DNA of 64,000 nucleotides from Siphonodentalium dalli (taxonomy: Eukaryota; Mollusca; Scaphopoda; Gadilida; Siphonodentaliidae), in contig CP136065.1 in NCBI GenBank assembly GCA_032622095.1, positions 248,557,474-248,621,473 of the forward strand. Direction: 5' to 3'. Under the pieces are notes generated by a model. It saw only the letters and a list, made by a program, of their open reading frames with translations. It did not search any database and was not told where the DNA came from. Shown one piece after another: positions 24,501 to 36,021 of the stretch; the first letter of the stretch is position 1, and each line of letters opens with the position of its first letter. The translations under genes were made by a program, and so were the position numbers.

Positions 24501-27098
24501 GGTATTCCTTATTATAAAGGATATAGGTGATGGCCTATGATTTATAATAATTAATATATACCGGTATTCCTTATTATAAGGGATATAGGTGATGGCCTGT
24601 GATTAATAATAATTAATATATTCCGGTATTCCTTATTATAAGGGATATAGGTGATGGTCTGTGATTTATAATAATTAATATATTCCGGTATTCCTTATTA
24701 TAAAGGATATAGGTGATGGCCTGTGATTTATAATAATTAATATATACCGGTATTCCTTATTATAAGGGATATAGGTGATGGCCTGTGATTTATAATAATT
24801 AATATATTCCGGTATTCCTTATTATAAAGGATATAGGTGATGGCCTGTGATTTATAATAATTAATATATTCCGGTATTCCTTATTATAAAGGATATAGGT
24901 GATGGCCTGTGATTTATAATAATTAATATATTCCGGTATTCCTTATTATAAAGGATATAGGTGATGGCCTATGATTTATAATAATTAATATATACCGGTA
25001 TTCCTTATTATAAGGGATATAGGTGATGGCCTGTGATTTATAATAATTAATATATTCCGGTATTCCTTATTATAAGGGATATAGGTGATGGTCTGTGATT
25101 TATAATAATTAATATATTCCGGTATTCCTTATTATAAAGGATATAGGTGATGGCCTATGATTTATAATAATTAATATATTCCGGTATTCCTTATTATAAA
25201 GGATATAGGTGATGGCCTGTGATTTATAATAATTAATATATACCGGTATTCCTTATTATAAGGGATATAGGTGATGGCCTGTGATTTATAATAATTAATA
25301 TATTCCGGTATTCCTTATTATAAAGGATATAGGTGATGGCCTATGATTTATAATAATTAATATATTCCGGTATTCCTTAATATAGAGGATATAGGTGATG
25401 GCCTATGATTTATAATAATTAATATATTCCGGTATTCCTTATTATAAAGGATATAGGTGATGGCCTATGATTTATAATAATTAATATATTCCGGTATTCC
25501 TTAATATAGAGGATATAGGTGATGGCCTATGATTTATAATAATTAATATATTCCGGTATTCCTTATTATAAAGGATATAGGTGATGGCCTATGATTTATA
25601 ATAATTAATATATTCCGGTATTCCTTATGATAAAGGATATAGGTGATGGCCTGTGATTTATAATAATTAATATATTCCGGTATTCCTTATTATAAAGGAT
25701 ATAGGTGATGGCCTGTGATTTATAATAATTAATATATTCCGGTATTCCTTATTATAAAGGATATAGGTGATGGCCTATGATTTATAATAATTAATATATT
25801 CCGGTATTCCTTATTATAAAGGATATAGGTGATGGCCTGTGATTTATAATAATTAATATATTCCGGTATTCCTTATTATAAGGGATATAGGTGATGGCCT
25901 GTGATTTATAATAATTAATATATTCCGGTATTCCTTATTATAAACGATATAGGTGATGGCCTATGATTTATAATAATTAATATATTCCGGTATTCCTTAT
26001 TATAAAGGATATAGGTGATGGCCTATGATTTATAATAATTAATATATTCCGGTATTCCTTATTGTAAAGGATATAGGTGATGGCCTGTGATTTATAATAA
26101 TTAATATATTCCGGTATTCCTTATTATAAGGGGTAGGGGTGGTAGTCTCTGATTTATAATAATTAATATATTCCGGTATTCCTTATTATAAAGGATATAG
26201 GTGATGGCCTGTGATTTATAATAATTAATATATTCCGGTATTCCTTATTATAAAGGATATAGGTGATGGCCTATGATTTATAATAATTAATATATTCCAG
26301 TATGCCTTATTATAAAGGATATAGGTGATGGCCTGTGATTTATAATAATTAATATATTCCGGTATTCCTTATTATAAAGGATATAGGTGATGGCCTGTGA
26401 TTTATAATAATTAATATATTCCGGTATTCCTTATTATAAAGGATATAGGTGATGGCCTGTGATTTATAATAATTAATATATTCCGGTATTCCTTATTATA
26501 AAGGATATAGGTGATGGCCTATGATTTATAATAATTAATATATTCCGGTATTCCTTATTATAAAGGATATAGGTGATGGCCTATGATTTGTAATAATTAA
26601 TATATTCCGGTATTCCTTATTATAAAGGATATAGGTGATGGCGTATGATTTATAATAATTAATATATTCCGGTATTCCTTATTATAAAGGATATAGGTGA
26701 TGGCCTATGATTTATAATAATTAATATATTCCGGTATTCCTTATTATAAAGGATATAGGTGATGGCCTGTGATTTATAATAATTAATATATTCCGGTATT
26801 CCTTATTATAAAGGATATAGGTGATGGCCTGTGATTTATAATAATTAATATATTCCGGTATTCCTTATTATAAGGGATATAGGTGATGGCCTGTGATTTA
26901 TAATAATTAATATATTCCGGTATTCCTTATTATAAAGGATATAGGTGATGGCCTGTGATTTATAATAATTAATATATTCCGGTATTCCTTATTATAAAGG
27001 ATATAGGTGATGGCCTGTGATTTATAATAATTAATATATTCCGGTATTCCTTATTATAAAGGATATAGGTGATGGCCTGTGATTTATAATAATTAATA
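18549..27098. repeat. 62-bp satellite array, 138 copies
   Basis: The unit starts GGTATTCCTTATTATAAAGG, followed by ATATAGGTGATGGCCTGTGA and TTTATAATAATTAATATATTCC. The first unit begins at 18549 and the last at 27043: 8494 bp, exactly 137 x 62, so there is no net indel. Segregating sites include CCTGTGAT/CCTATGAT, ATTCCGG/ATTTCGG/ATACCGG and AAAGG/AAGGG. The last unit ends at about 27098. One strongly altered unit is at about 26119-26152 (GGGGTAGGGGTGGTAGTCTC). Each unit holds a 10-bp inverted repeat, TTATTATAAA ... TTTATAATAA. There is no coding. Confidence 0.99.
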
Positions 27099-27535
27099 CC
27101 TGTATTTACATGCATGGCAATTGGTTGCACGATATATAACATTTATTTGTAGCGCCCATTATAGTATATTATATAACTATATGTGCTATACATCCTCATA
27201 TACATGTGCACATATATTCGCGCTGCAATCGCGCATATATATACATAATTTATACTGTATTTTAGTATATATATGTATAACATACCGGTATATATAGGCC
27301 TCTATATCTACGCGTGACCATGTTGTGACGGTAACCGGGAATCCACCTTTAAATAAATCGACCGATGTATTAATTTCGACGCGACGAAGATGCGTCCTCT
27401 GAAACAAAATTGACCACAGTCGCATCACCGACGGATTTAATACAATTAGATTCGAGTCGACAAAAATCCGTCGTTTGAAACGGGCCTAAGTGTTGATAAC
27501 TGTGAGAAATGTTACAAAGAGTGCCTGCGCTCTAA
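27099..27535. other. No gene recognised
   Basis: An AT-rich flank with repeated ATATATG words, then ordinary sequence. No domain is seen in the minus-strand frame at 27186-27428. Confidence 0.4.
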
Positions 27536-27994
27536 TATGTGACCCACCATATCAAATCCAGTCGTAAGTTGGGATTTTTTTACCCTGTGCCAATGCATTC
27601 TCTTATATATGCGAGTCGACCATATGTCGCCTCGCATATATAAGAGAATGCATTGGCCTAACAATTTTAATAATTTTTTCTTGTATTCTTTAACAATTTT
27701 ATAATTTCACCCATACAGAGCCCCAGACAAACATGAGCAGACGACACTCTTCTATATGCTTCTATATGTGTGTGGGGCTCCATGCAGGGTAATGGATGTT
27801 TTTTTATTTTATGTCCTAAAAATTGTCAGAAACATTTATTTAAAAAAATGATAAAAAATTGTTAGGCCAATGCGTTCTCATTCTCTTATATATGCGAGGC
27901 GACCTATGGTCGACTCGCATATATAAGAGAATGCATTGGCACAGGGTAAAAAAAATCCCGACTTACGACTGGATTTGATATGGCGGGTCACATA
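27536..27994. mobile_element. Hairpin-bearing MITE with GTGACCCRCCATATC ends
   Basis: The TIRs run inward from ATATGTGACCCACCATATC (27536) and, reversed, ATGTGACCCGCCATATC (to 27994). They continue through ATCAAATCCAGTCGTAAG into the hairpin modules at 27589-27657 and 27866-27940. The second module has an 8-bp TTCTCATT-type internal duplication. The core (GAGCCCCAGACAAACATGAG ... TGTGTGGGGCTCC) is also a weak palindrome. The family is shared with 1589-1918. Confidence 0.85.
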
Positions 27995-28083
27995 TGGCAC
28001 GTGAAAAGAAAAACTGAGAACAATTCGAATTCAAACAATGCTGACATTACTTGCTCGTCTAATCGTCAATCCAATATTGTTAA

Positions 28084-28196
28084 AGGCACGGAGATGACCA
28101 TCGCAGTGATTAAAGGCACGGATGACCATCGCAGTGATTAAAGGCACGGATGACCCTCGCAGTGATTAAAGGCACGGATGACCCTCGCAGTTGGTT
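28084..28196. repeat. About 29-bp tandem repeat, four units
   Basis: GGCACGGATGACCATCGCAG, then TGATTAAA, repeated four times with two CAT-to-CCT changes. Confidence 0.9.
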
Positions 28197-28525
28197 TGCT
28201 GTTAAAATAGTCACTTCCATTAAAACTGCCATAAACAGAAAGAATATTAAAATATAGACATATTTCATTCGTATACCGATCATAAATATCGCGCAAATAT
28301 ATATAGTATGTTATTGTCAAGTGCGCGCACGCTGTGTTATGTAAACAAAAGCCAGGTTCTATCACATTTTTGGCTTTTGTTTACATAACGAAGCATACGA
28401 ACTGGAAAATAACATACTGTTTACGGGATATTTATGGTATAAGAACAAAACCTGTCTATATTTTAATATTCTTTCCGTTTAGGGCGGTTTTATAACGGAT
28501 GGGACTATTTTAACAGCAATACCCA
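28197..28525. repeat. Inverted repeat with about 155-bp imperfect arms
   Basis: The left arm (28197-28353) contains TTGCTGTTAAAATAGTC and ends GTTATGTAAACAAAAGCC. The right arm (about 28369-28525) starts GGCTTTTGTTTACATAAC and ends GACTATTTTAACAGCAAT. The arms match imperfectly in the middle. Confidence 0.8.
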
Positions 28526-28650
28526 CCGCGAAGGCCAACAGTGCATTTAGTTTATTAGATTGCGAATTGAAAGCTGCTGAACACTCGGTACCATATAGAG
28601 AACATTTCGCCTTGCTCTACTGCTAAATTGGACAAAGTTGCGCCGACTTA

Positions 28651-29052
28651 GGGTACGTTCATACGCTGGTAATTTTGCACGCTATGTTTTTGCGGGCATT
28701 CCGTCATAGAAAACCACGTGGTGCCAGAATATGAACGGAAACATGCACATAACATGCAACTTAACTAAAGCTAACGACATGAGAAGTAAAATTTATGTAG
28801 TTCCACTTGTAACGGTGCCTTCAAACACTTGTATGATTTGTTGTTGCGAGATAATTGCATGCTATTTACAGGCAAATTCCGGTAGCATCGCTACCAGGTG
28901 GAACTACAGAGATTTTACTTCCCACGTAGTTCGCTGTGGTACAGATGCATATCATATTCTTGTTTCCGTTCATATTCTGGCACCATATCGTTTTCTATGA
29001 CAAAATGCCTGCAAACCATACCGTGAAAACTTGCCAGTGTAAGAACGTACCC
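28651..29052. mobile_element. PIF/Harbinger-like MITE (GGGTACGTTC ends, TTA target)
   Basis: Ends GGGTACGTTCATACGCTGG and, reversed, GGGTACGTTCTTACACTGG, with about 115 bp of imperfect TIR (including GTTTTCTATGACxxAATGCC and AGAATATGAACGGAAAC). Flanked by TTA at 28648-28650 and 29053-29055. The three-base TTA duplication is the basis for the superfamily suggestion. Confidence 0.75.
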
Positions 29053-29055
29053 TTA

Positions 29056-29085
29056 AGGTCAATCCACACCGGACGCGAGCGCGCG

Positions 29086-29120
<35 letters not shown>

Positions 29121-29847
29121 CGGCCGTTTCTGTCGTCCGTAGCAATTCTAAGCGCGCGATTTTTATATTCACACCGCAAGCGACTGAATCGCTGACCACG
29201 AGGCGATGACAGCAGTGATTTTATGCTTCGTCGATTTCTTGCTTGGTGGAAAACCAGCGTGATAATTGGGTCGCTGTCAAATAGAATATGTATACGGCCG
29301 TATTCATCCTATCTGAAGACGAAACATTCATTCGTCGTCGCGATAACAAAGATGGTGGAGGAGAATAGAAAATGCCTGGCAAGAGATCGACGTATAATAA
29401 CAGGATCGTCTGGTTAATTTTTGGTCCCAATCCATTCCAAGCTTGTGAAGTAACTTTGTCCACAATTTGCATCCCCCACCCCGATAAAAAAAACCTCACA
29501 AACTGGAATTATAGAATTAAATTCAATTAAACGCAATTGCTATGATAATTTAGGAAGCCCGTGTACCATTCCACTTGACATACTATATTTGACAATTAAG
29601 TGAGTTTGAAAAACTCTTACATGTATATGTTTAGCAAATTCTGATTAAAATGTCCGTATACATTGTATTTGTGACCTGCCTGCATGTAAATGATGCACTC
29701 AATCGATTATCTACCCAAACCCATCGCGCGCGATGAAGCGATCCAGTCGCGTTCGGTGTGAATATAAAAATCGCGCGCTTTGAACCGCTACGGACGACAG
29801 AAAACGGCCGTAAAAATCGCGCGCTCGCGCCCGGTGTGGATTGACCC
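29056..29847. mobile_element. PIF/Harbinger-like element (GGTCAATCCACACCGG ends, TTA target)
   Basis: Ends AGGTCAATCCACACCGG and, reversed, GGGTCAATCCACACCGG. CG-rich TIRs of about 140 bp contain CGCGAGCGCGCGAT, ACGGCCGTTTTCTGTCGTCC and ATATTCACACCG. Flanked by TTA at 29053-29055 and 29848-29850. A (TA)n run at 29092-29120 lies inside the left TIR. The interior frames (29223-29417 plus, 29221-29499 minus) show no domain I can name. Confidence 0.75.
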
Positions 29848-29850
29848 TTA

Positions 29851-30033
29851 GAAGAATATTTTCGGCGATTACGTTTGAAGGAATTCTTCCACGACAAAGA
29901 AGTGCCTGATGATCCGACATCTCATATGTCCTCTAAGAGTTGTGTACCTTTTTATGTAAAGCGCATTGAAACTAATTGATGTCCATTGCGTTTTTTTAAA
30001 TGTATATATAATAATATAACAATAATAATAATA
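29851..30033. other. No gene recognised
   Basis: Short AT-rich spacer with an ATA trinucleotide run near 30010-30035. Confidence 0.4.
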
Positions 30034-30372
30034 ATACAAGACGTAATCAAAATAATTCACGGATATTGGATTTGGCAGCGCGTGGCACACATGATTGTGT
30101 TAAAAATTATGTTGATACGGGGCGTAAACTCAAACCACTCACTGACTAGTGACTATATAATGACTTAAACAATTATTTGATACATTTGCTTGAAAACTGT
30201 CCAAAAATTACTCGATAACGATAATTGGTAATTTCGTATTCCGGCTAATCTGCCATCCGTAACATTACTTCGTACTCAACAGACTTTCAAATATTGGAAA
30301 TCTGGTTACCTTATTCTACGACTCAGAGATTATAGAAACCAACAACAACATTTGTGTACAGTATCCCTTTAA
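30034..30372. mobile_element. TTAA MITE (AGGGATACTGTAC family), truncated inverted copy
   Basis: Reverse-complement relative of 5598-6097, from ACAAGACGTAATCAAAATAA to the terminal GTACAGTATCCCTTTAA. The TTAA (30369-30372) is retained on the right; the other end is lost. The splice-donor minisatellite starts 6 bp after this TTAA. Confidence 0.8.
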
Positions 30373-30378
30373 GTCGCT

Positions 30379-33300
30379 CACGCGTGAGTTCTACATACCT
30401 GTCTGACATCTTGTCCCGATGTATTCGGTCCCGGCACGCGTGAGTTCTACATACCTGTCTGACATCTTGTCCCGATGTATTCGGTCCCGGCACGCGTGAG
30501 TTCTACATACCTGTCTGACATCTTGTCCCGATGTATTCGGTCCCGGCACGCGTGAGTTCTACATACCTGTCTGACATCTTGTCCCGATGTATTCGGTCCC
30601 GGCACGCGTGAGTTCTACATACCTGTCTGACATCTTGGCCCGATGTATTCGGTCCCGGCACGCGTGAGTTCTACATACCTGTCTGACATCTTGTCCCGAT
30701 ATATTCGGTCCCGGCACGCGTGAGTTCTACATACCTGTCTGACATCTTGTCCCGATGTATTCGGTCCCGGCACGCGTGAGTTCTATACATACCTGTCTGA
30801 CATCTTGTCCCGATGTATTCGGTCCCGGCACGCGTGAGTTCTATACATACCTGTCTGACATCTTGTCCCGATGTATTCGGTCCCGGCACGCGTGAGTTCT
30901 ACATACCTGTCTGACATCTTGTCCCGATGTATTCGGTCCCGGCACGCGTGAGTTCTACATACCTGTCTGACATCTTGTCCCGATATATTCGGTCCCGGCA
31001 CGCGTGAGTTCTATACATACCTGTCTGACATCTTGTCCCGATATATTCGGTCCCGGCACGCGTGAGTTCTACATACCTGTCTGACATCTTGTCCCGATGT
31101 ATTCGGTCCCGGCACGCGTGAGTTCTACATACCTGTCTGACATCTTGTCCCGATGTATTCGGTCCCGGCACGCGTGAGTTCTATACATACCTGTCTGACA
31201 TCTTGTCCCGATGTATTCGGTCCCGGCACGCGTGAGTTCTATACATACCTGTCTGACATCTTGTCCCGATGTATTCGGTCCCGGCACGCGTGAGTTCTAT
31301 ACATACCTGTCTGACATCTTGTCCCGATGTATTCGGTCCCGGCACGCGTGAGTTCTACATACCTGTCTGACATCTTGTCCCGATGTATTCGGTCCCGGCA
31401 CGCGTGAGTTCTATACATACCTGTCTGACATCTTGTCCTGATATATTCGGTCCCGGCACGCGTGAGTTCTATACATACCTGTCTGACATCTTGTCCCGAT
31501 GTATTCGGTCCCGGCACGCGTGAGTTCTACATACCTGTCTGACATCTTGTCCCGATGTATTCGGTCCCGGCACGCGTGAGTTCTACATACCTGTCTGACA
31601 TCTTGTCCCGATATATTCGGTCCCGGCACGCGTGAGTTCTATACATACCTGTCTGACATCTTGTCCCGATATATTCGGTCCCGGCACGCGTGAGTTCTAT
31701 ACATACCTGTCTGACATCTTGTCCCGATATATTCGGTCCCGGCACGCGTGAGTTCTATACATACCTGTCTGACATCTTGTCCCGATGTATTCGGTCCCGG
31801 CACGCGTGAGTTCTACATACCTGTCTGACATCTTGTCCCGATATATTCGGTCCCGGCACGCGTGAGTTCTATACATACCTGTCTGACATCTTGTCCCGAT
31901 ATATTCGGTCCCGGCATGCGTGAGTTCTATACATACCTGTCTGACATCTTGTCCCGATGTATTCGGTCCCGGCACGCGTGAGTTCTACATACCTGTCTGA
32001 CATCTTGTCCCGATGTATTCGGTCCCGGCACGCGTGAGTTCTACATACCTGTCTGACATCTTGTCCCGATGTATTCGGTCCCGGCACGCGTGAGTTCTAC
32101 ATACCTGTCTGACATCTTGTCCCGATGTATTCGGTCCCGGCACGCGTGAGTTCTATACATACCTGTCTGACATCTTGTCCCGATGTATTCGGTCCCGGCA
32201 CGCGTGAGTTCTATACATACCTGTCTGACATCTTGTCCCGATGTATTCGGTCCCGGCACGCGTGAGTTCTACATACCTGTCTGACATCTTGTCCCGATGT
32301 ATTCGGTCCCGGCACGCGTGAGTTCTATACATACCTGTCTGACATCTTGTCCCGATGTATTCGGTCCCGGCACGCGTGAGTTCTATACATACCTGTCTGA
32401 CATCTTGTCCTGATGTATTCGGTCCCGGCACGCGTGAGTTCTATACATACCTGTCTGACATCTTGTCCCGATGTATTCGGTCCCGGCACGCGTGAGTTCT
32501 ATACATACCTGTCTGACATCTTGTCCCGATGTATTCGGTCCCGGCACGCGTGAGTTCTACATACCTGTCTGACATCTTGTCCCGATGTATTCGGTCCCGG
32601 CGCGCGTGAGTTCTACATACCTGTCTGACATCTTGTCCCGATATATTCGGTCCCGGCACGCGTGAGTTCTACATACCTGTCTGACATCTTGTCCCGATGT
32701 ATTCGGTCCCGGCACGCGTGAGTTCTACATACCTGTCTGACATCTTGTCCCGATGTATTCGGTCCCGGCATGCGTGAGTTCTACATACCTGTCTGACATC
32801 TTGTCCCGATGTATTCGGTCCCGGCACGCGTGAGTTCTATACATACCTGTCTGACATCTTGTCCCGATGTATTCGGTCCCGGCACGCGTGAGTTCTATAC
32901 ATACCTGTCTGACATCTTGTCCCGATGTATTCGGTCCCGGCACGCGTGAGTTCTATACATACCTGTCTGACATCTTGTCCCGATGTATTCGGTCCCGGCA
33001 CGCGTGAGTTCTATACATACCTGTCTGACATCTTGTCCCGATGTATTCGGTCCCGGCACGCGTGAGTTCTATACATACCTGTCTGACATCTTGTCCCGAT
33101 GTATTCGGTCCCGGCACGCGTGAGTTCTACATACCTGTCTGACATCTTGTCCCGATGTATTCGGTCCCGGCGCGCGTGAGTTCTACATACCTGTCTGACA
33201 TCTTGTCCCGATATATTCGGTCCCGGCACGCGTGAGTTCTACATACCTGTCTGACATCTTGTCCCGATGTATTCGGTCCCGGCACGCGTGAGTTCTACAT

Positions 33301-35940
33301 ACCTGTCTGACATCTTGTCCCGATGTATTCGGTCCCGGCATGCGTGAGTTCTACATACCTGTCTGACATCTTGTCCCGATGTATTCGGTCCCGGCACGCG
33401 TGAGTTCTACATACCTGTCTGACATCTTGTCCCGATATATTCGGTCCCGGCACGCGTGAGTTCTACATACCTGTCTGACATCTTGTCCCGATGTATTCGG
33501 TCCCGGCACGCGTGAGTTCTACATACCTGTCTGACATCTTGTCCCGATGTATTCGGTCCCGGCACGCGTGAGTTCTACATACCTGTCTGACATCTTGTCC
33601 CGATGTATTCGGTCCCGGCACGCGTGAGTTCTACATACCTGTCTGACATCTTGTCCCGATGTATTCGGTCCCGGCACGCGTGAGTTCTACATACCTGTCT
33701 GACATCTTGTCCCGATGTATTCGGTCCCGGCACGCGTGAGTTCTATACATACCTGTCTGACATCTTGTCCCGATATATTCGGTCCCGGCACGCGTGAGTT
33801 CTATACATACCTGTCTGACATCTTGTCCCGATGTATTCGGTCCCGGCACGCGTGAGTTCTACATACCTGTCTGACATCTTGTCCCGATATATTCGGTCCC
33901 GGCACGCGTGAGTTCTACATACCTGTCTGACATCTTGTCCCGATATATTCGGTCCCGGCACGCGTGAGTTCTACATACCTGTCTGACATCTTGTCCCGAT
34001 GTATTCGGTCCCGGCACGCGTGAGTTCTATACATACCTGTCTGACATCTTGTCCCGATGTATTCGGTCCCGGCACGCGTGAGTTCTATACATACCTGTCT
34101 GACATCTTGTCCCGATGTATTCGGTCCCGGCGCGCGTGAGTTCTACATACCTGTCTGACATCTTGTCCCGATGTATTCGGTCCCGGCACGCGTGAGTTCT
34201 ACATACCTGTCTGACATCTTGTCCCGATGTATTCGGTCCCGGCACGCGTGAGTTCTACATACCTGTCTGACATCTTGTCCCGATATATTCGGTCCCGGCA
34301 CGCGTGAGTTCTACATACCTGTCTGACATCTTGTCCCGATGTATTCGGTCCCGGCACGCGTGAGTTCTACATACCTGTCTGACATCTTGTCCCGATGTAT
34401 TCGGTCCCGGCACGCGTGAGTTCTACATACCTGTCTGACATCTTGTCCCGATGTATTCGGTCCCGGCACGCGTGAGTTCTACATACCTGTCTGACATCTT
34501 GTCCCGATGTATTCGGTCCCGGCACGCGTGAGTTCTATACATACCTGTCTGACATCTTGTCCCGATGTATTCGGTCCCGGCACGCGTGAGTTCTACATAC
34601 CTGTCTGACATCTTGTCCCGATGTATTCGGTCCCGGCACGCGTGAGTTCTACATACCTGTCTGACATCTTGTCCCGATATATTCGGTCCCGGCACGCGTG
34701 AGTCCTATACATACCTGTCTGACATCTTGTCCCGATGTATTCGGTCCCGGCACGCGTGAGTTCTACATACCTGTCTGACATCTTGTCCCGATGTATTCGG
34801 TCCCGGCACGCGTGAGTCCTATACATACCTGTCTGACATCTTGTCCCGATGTATTCGGTCCCGGCACGCGTGAGTTCTACATACCTGTCTGACATCTTGT
34901 CCCGATGTATTCGGTCCCGGCACGCGTGAGTCCTATACATACCTGTCTGACATCTTGTCTCGATGTATTCGGTCCCGGCACGCGTGAGTTCTACATACCT
35001 GTCTGACATCTTGTCCCGATGTATTCGGTCCCGGCACGCGTGAGTTCTACATATACCTGTCTGACATCTTGTCCCGATATATTCGGTCCCGGCACGCGTG
35101 AGTTCTATACATACCTGTCTGACATCTTGTCCCGATATATTCGGTCCCGGCACGCGTGAGTTCTACATACCTGTCTGACATCTTGTCCCGATATATTCGG
35201 TCCCGGCAAGCGTGAGTTCTACATACCTGTCTGACATCTTGTCCCGATGTATTCGGTCCCGGCACGCGTGAGTTCTACATACCTGTCTGACATCTTGTCC
35301 CGATGTATTCGGTCCCGGCACGCGTGAGTTCTACATACCTATCTGACATCTTGTCCCGATATATTCGGTCCCGGCACGCGTGAGTTCTATACATACCTGT
35401 CTGACATCTTGTCCCGATGTATTCGGTCCCGGCACGCGTGAGTTCTACATACCTGTCTGACATCTTGTCCCGATATGTTCGGTCCCGGCACGCGTGAGTT
35501 CTATACATACCTGTCTGACATCTTGTCCCGATGTATTCGGTCCCGGCACGCGTGAGTTCTACATACCTGTCTGACATCTTGTCCCGATGTATTCGGTCCC
35601 GGCACGCGTGAGTTCTACATACCTGTCTGACATCTTGTCCCGATGTATTCGGTCCCGGCACGCGTGAGTTCTACATACCTGTCTGACATCTTGTCCCGAT
35701 GTATTCGGTCCCGGCGCGCGTGAGTTCTACATACCTGTCTGACATCTTGTCCCGATGTATTCGGTCCCGGCACGCGTGAGTTCTATACATACCTGTCTGA
35801 CATCTTGTCCCGATATATTCGGTCCCGGCACGCGTGAGTTCTATATACCTGTCTGACATCTTGTCCCGATATATTCGGTCCCGGCACGCGTGAGTTCTAC
35901 ATACCTGTCTGACATCTTGTCCCGATGTATTCGGTCCCGG
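30379..35940 (-). repeat. 98-unit minisatellite made of an EGF exon end plus its 5' splice site
   Basis: The array is 5562 bp long. I count 37 units of 58 bp and therefore 61 of 56 bp, which sums exactly. On the minus strand each unit holds the last 37 bp of the EGF exon (GCCGGGACCGAATACATC...CAGACAG), the donor GTATGTAG, and the start of the intron (AACTCACGCGT). The 58-bp units differ by an extra TA after the donor (GTATGTATAG), or once as GTATATGTAG. The GT donor is present in every unit I read. The unit nearest the exon (35885-35940) carries the native exon end. There is no plausible acceptor (no pyrimidine tract) within the unit. Confidence 0.97.
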
Positions 35941-36021
35941 CGCAGTTACACGAGAAGCTGTCGACGTTGTTGGTGCAAATTCCTCCATGCAGACATGGAT
36001 TGGATGAACATTCGTTGATAT
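35905..36021 (-). CDS. EGF-like (calcium-binding type) exon of an EGF-repeat protein
   Basis: A 117-bp internal exon. The acceptor is TTCATTTCTAG (36022-36032) and the donor is CAG/GTATGT at 35905/35904. Phase is 1-1: it starts with the last two bases of an Asp or similar codon and ends with one G. The translation is one complete EGF module with six cysteines (C-x4-C-x5-C-x8-C-x-C-x9-C), DINEC at its start and CTNNVDSFSC in the middle. That fits the calcium-binding EGF pattern D-x-[DN]-E-C ... C-x-[DN]-x4-[FY]-x-C. CSSNPC fits the O-glucosylation consensus C-x-S-x-[PA]-C. Such exons normally occur in series in Notch-, fibropellin- or fibrillin-like extracellular proteins. Which protein this is cannot be told from two modules. 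Its 3' end is the parent of the 98-unit array. Confidence 0.9.

Noticed and set aside
29221-29499. Frames within the PIF-like element as a transposase remnant
   Set aside because: No recognisable transposase or DNA-binding motif; the length is compatible with chance.
30671-35661. Series of minus-strand frames of 72-186 codons with RTHACRDRIHRDKMSDRYV repeats
   Set aside because: They are translations of the exon-end/donor minisatellite in shifting frames. Only the native exon (35905-36021) is coding.
18549-35940. CRISPR-like regular repeats
   Set aside because: The units are contiguous with no unique spacers, and the context is an animal genome.
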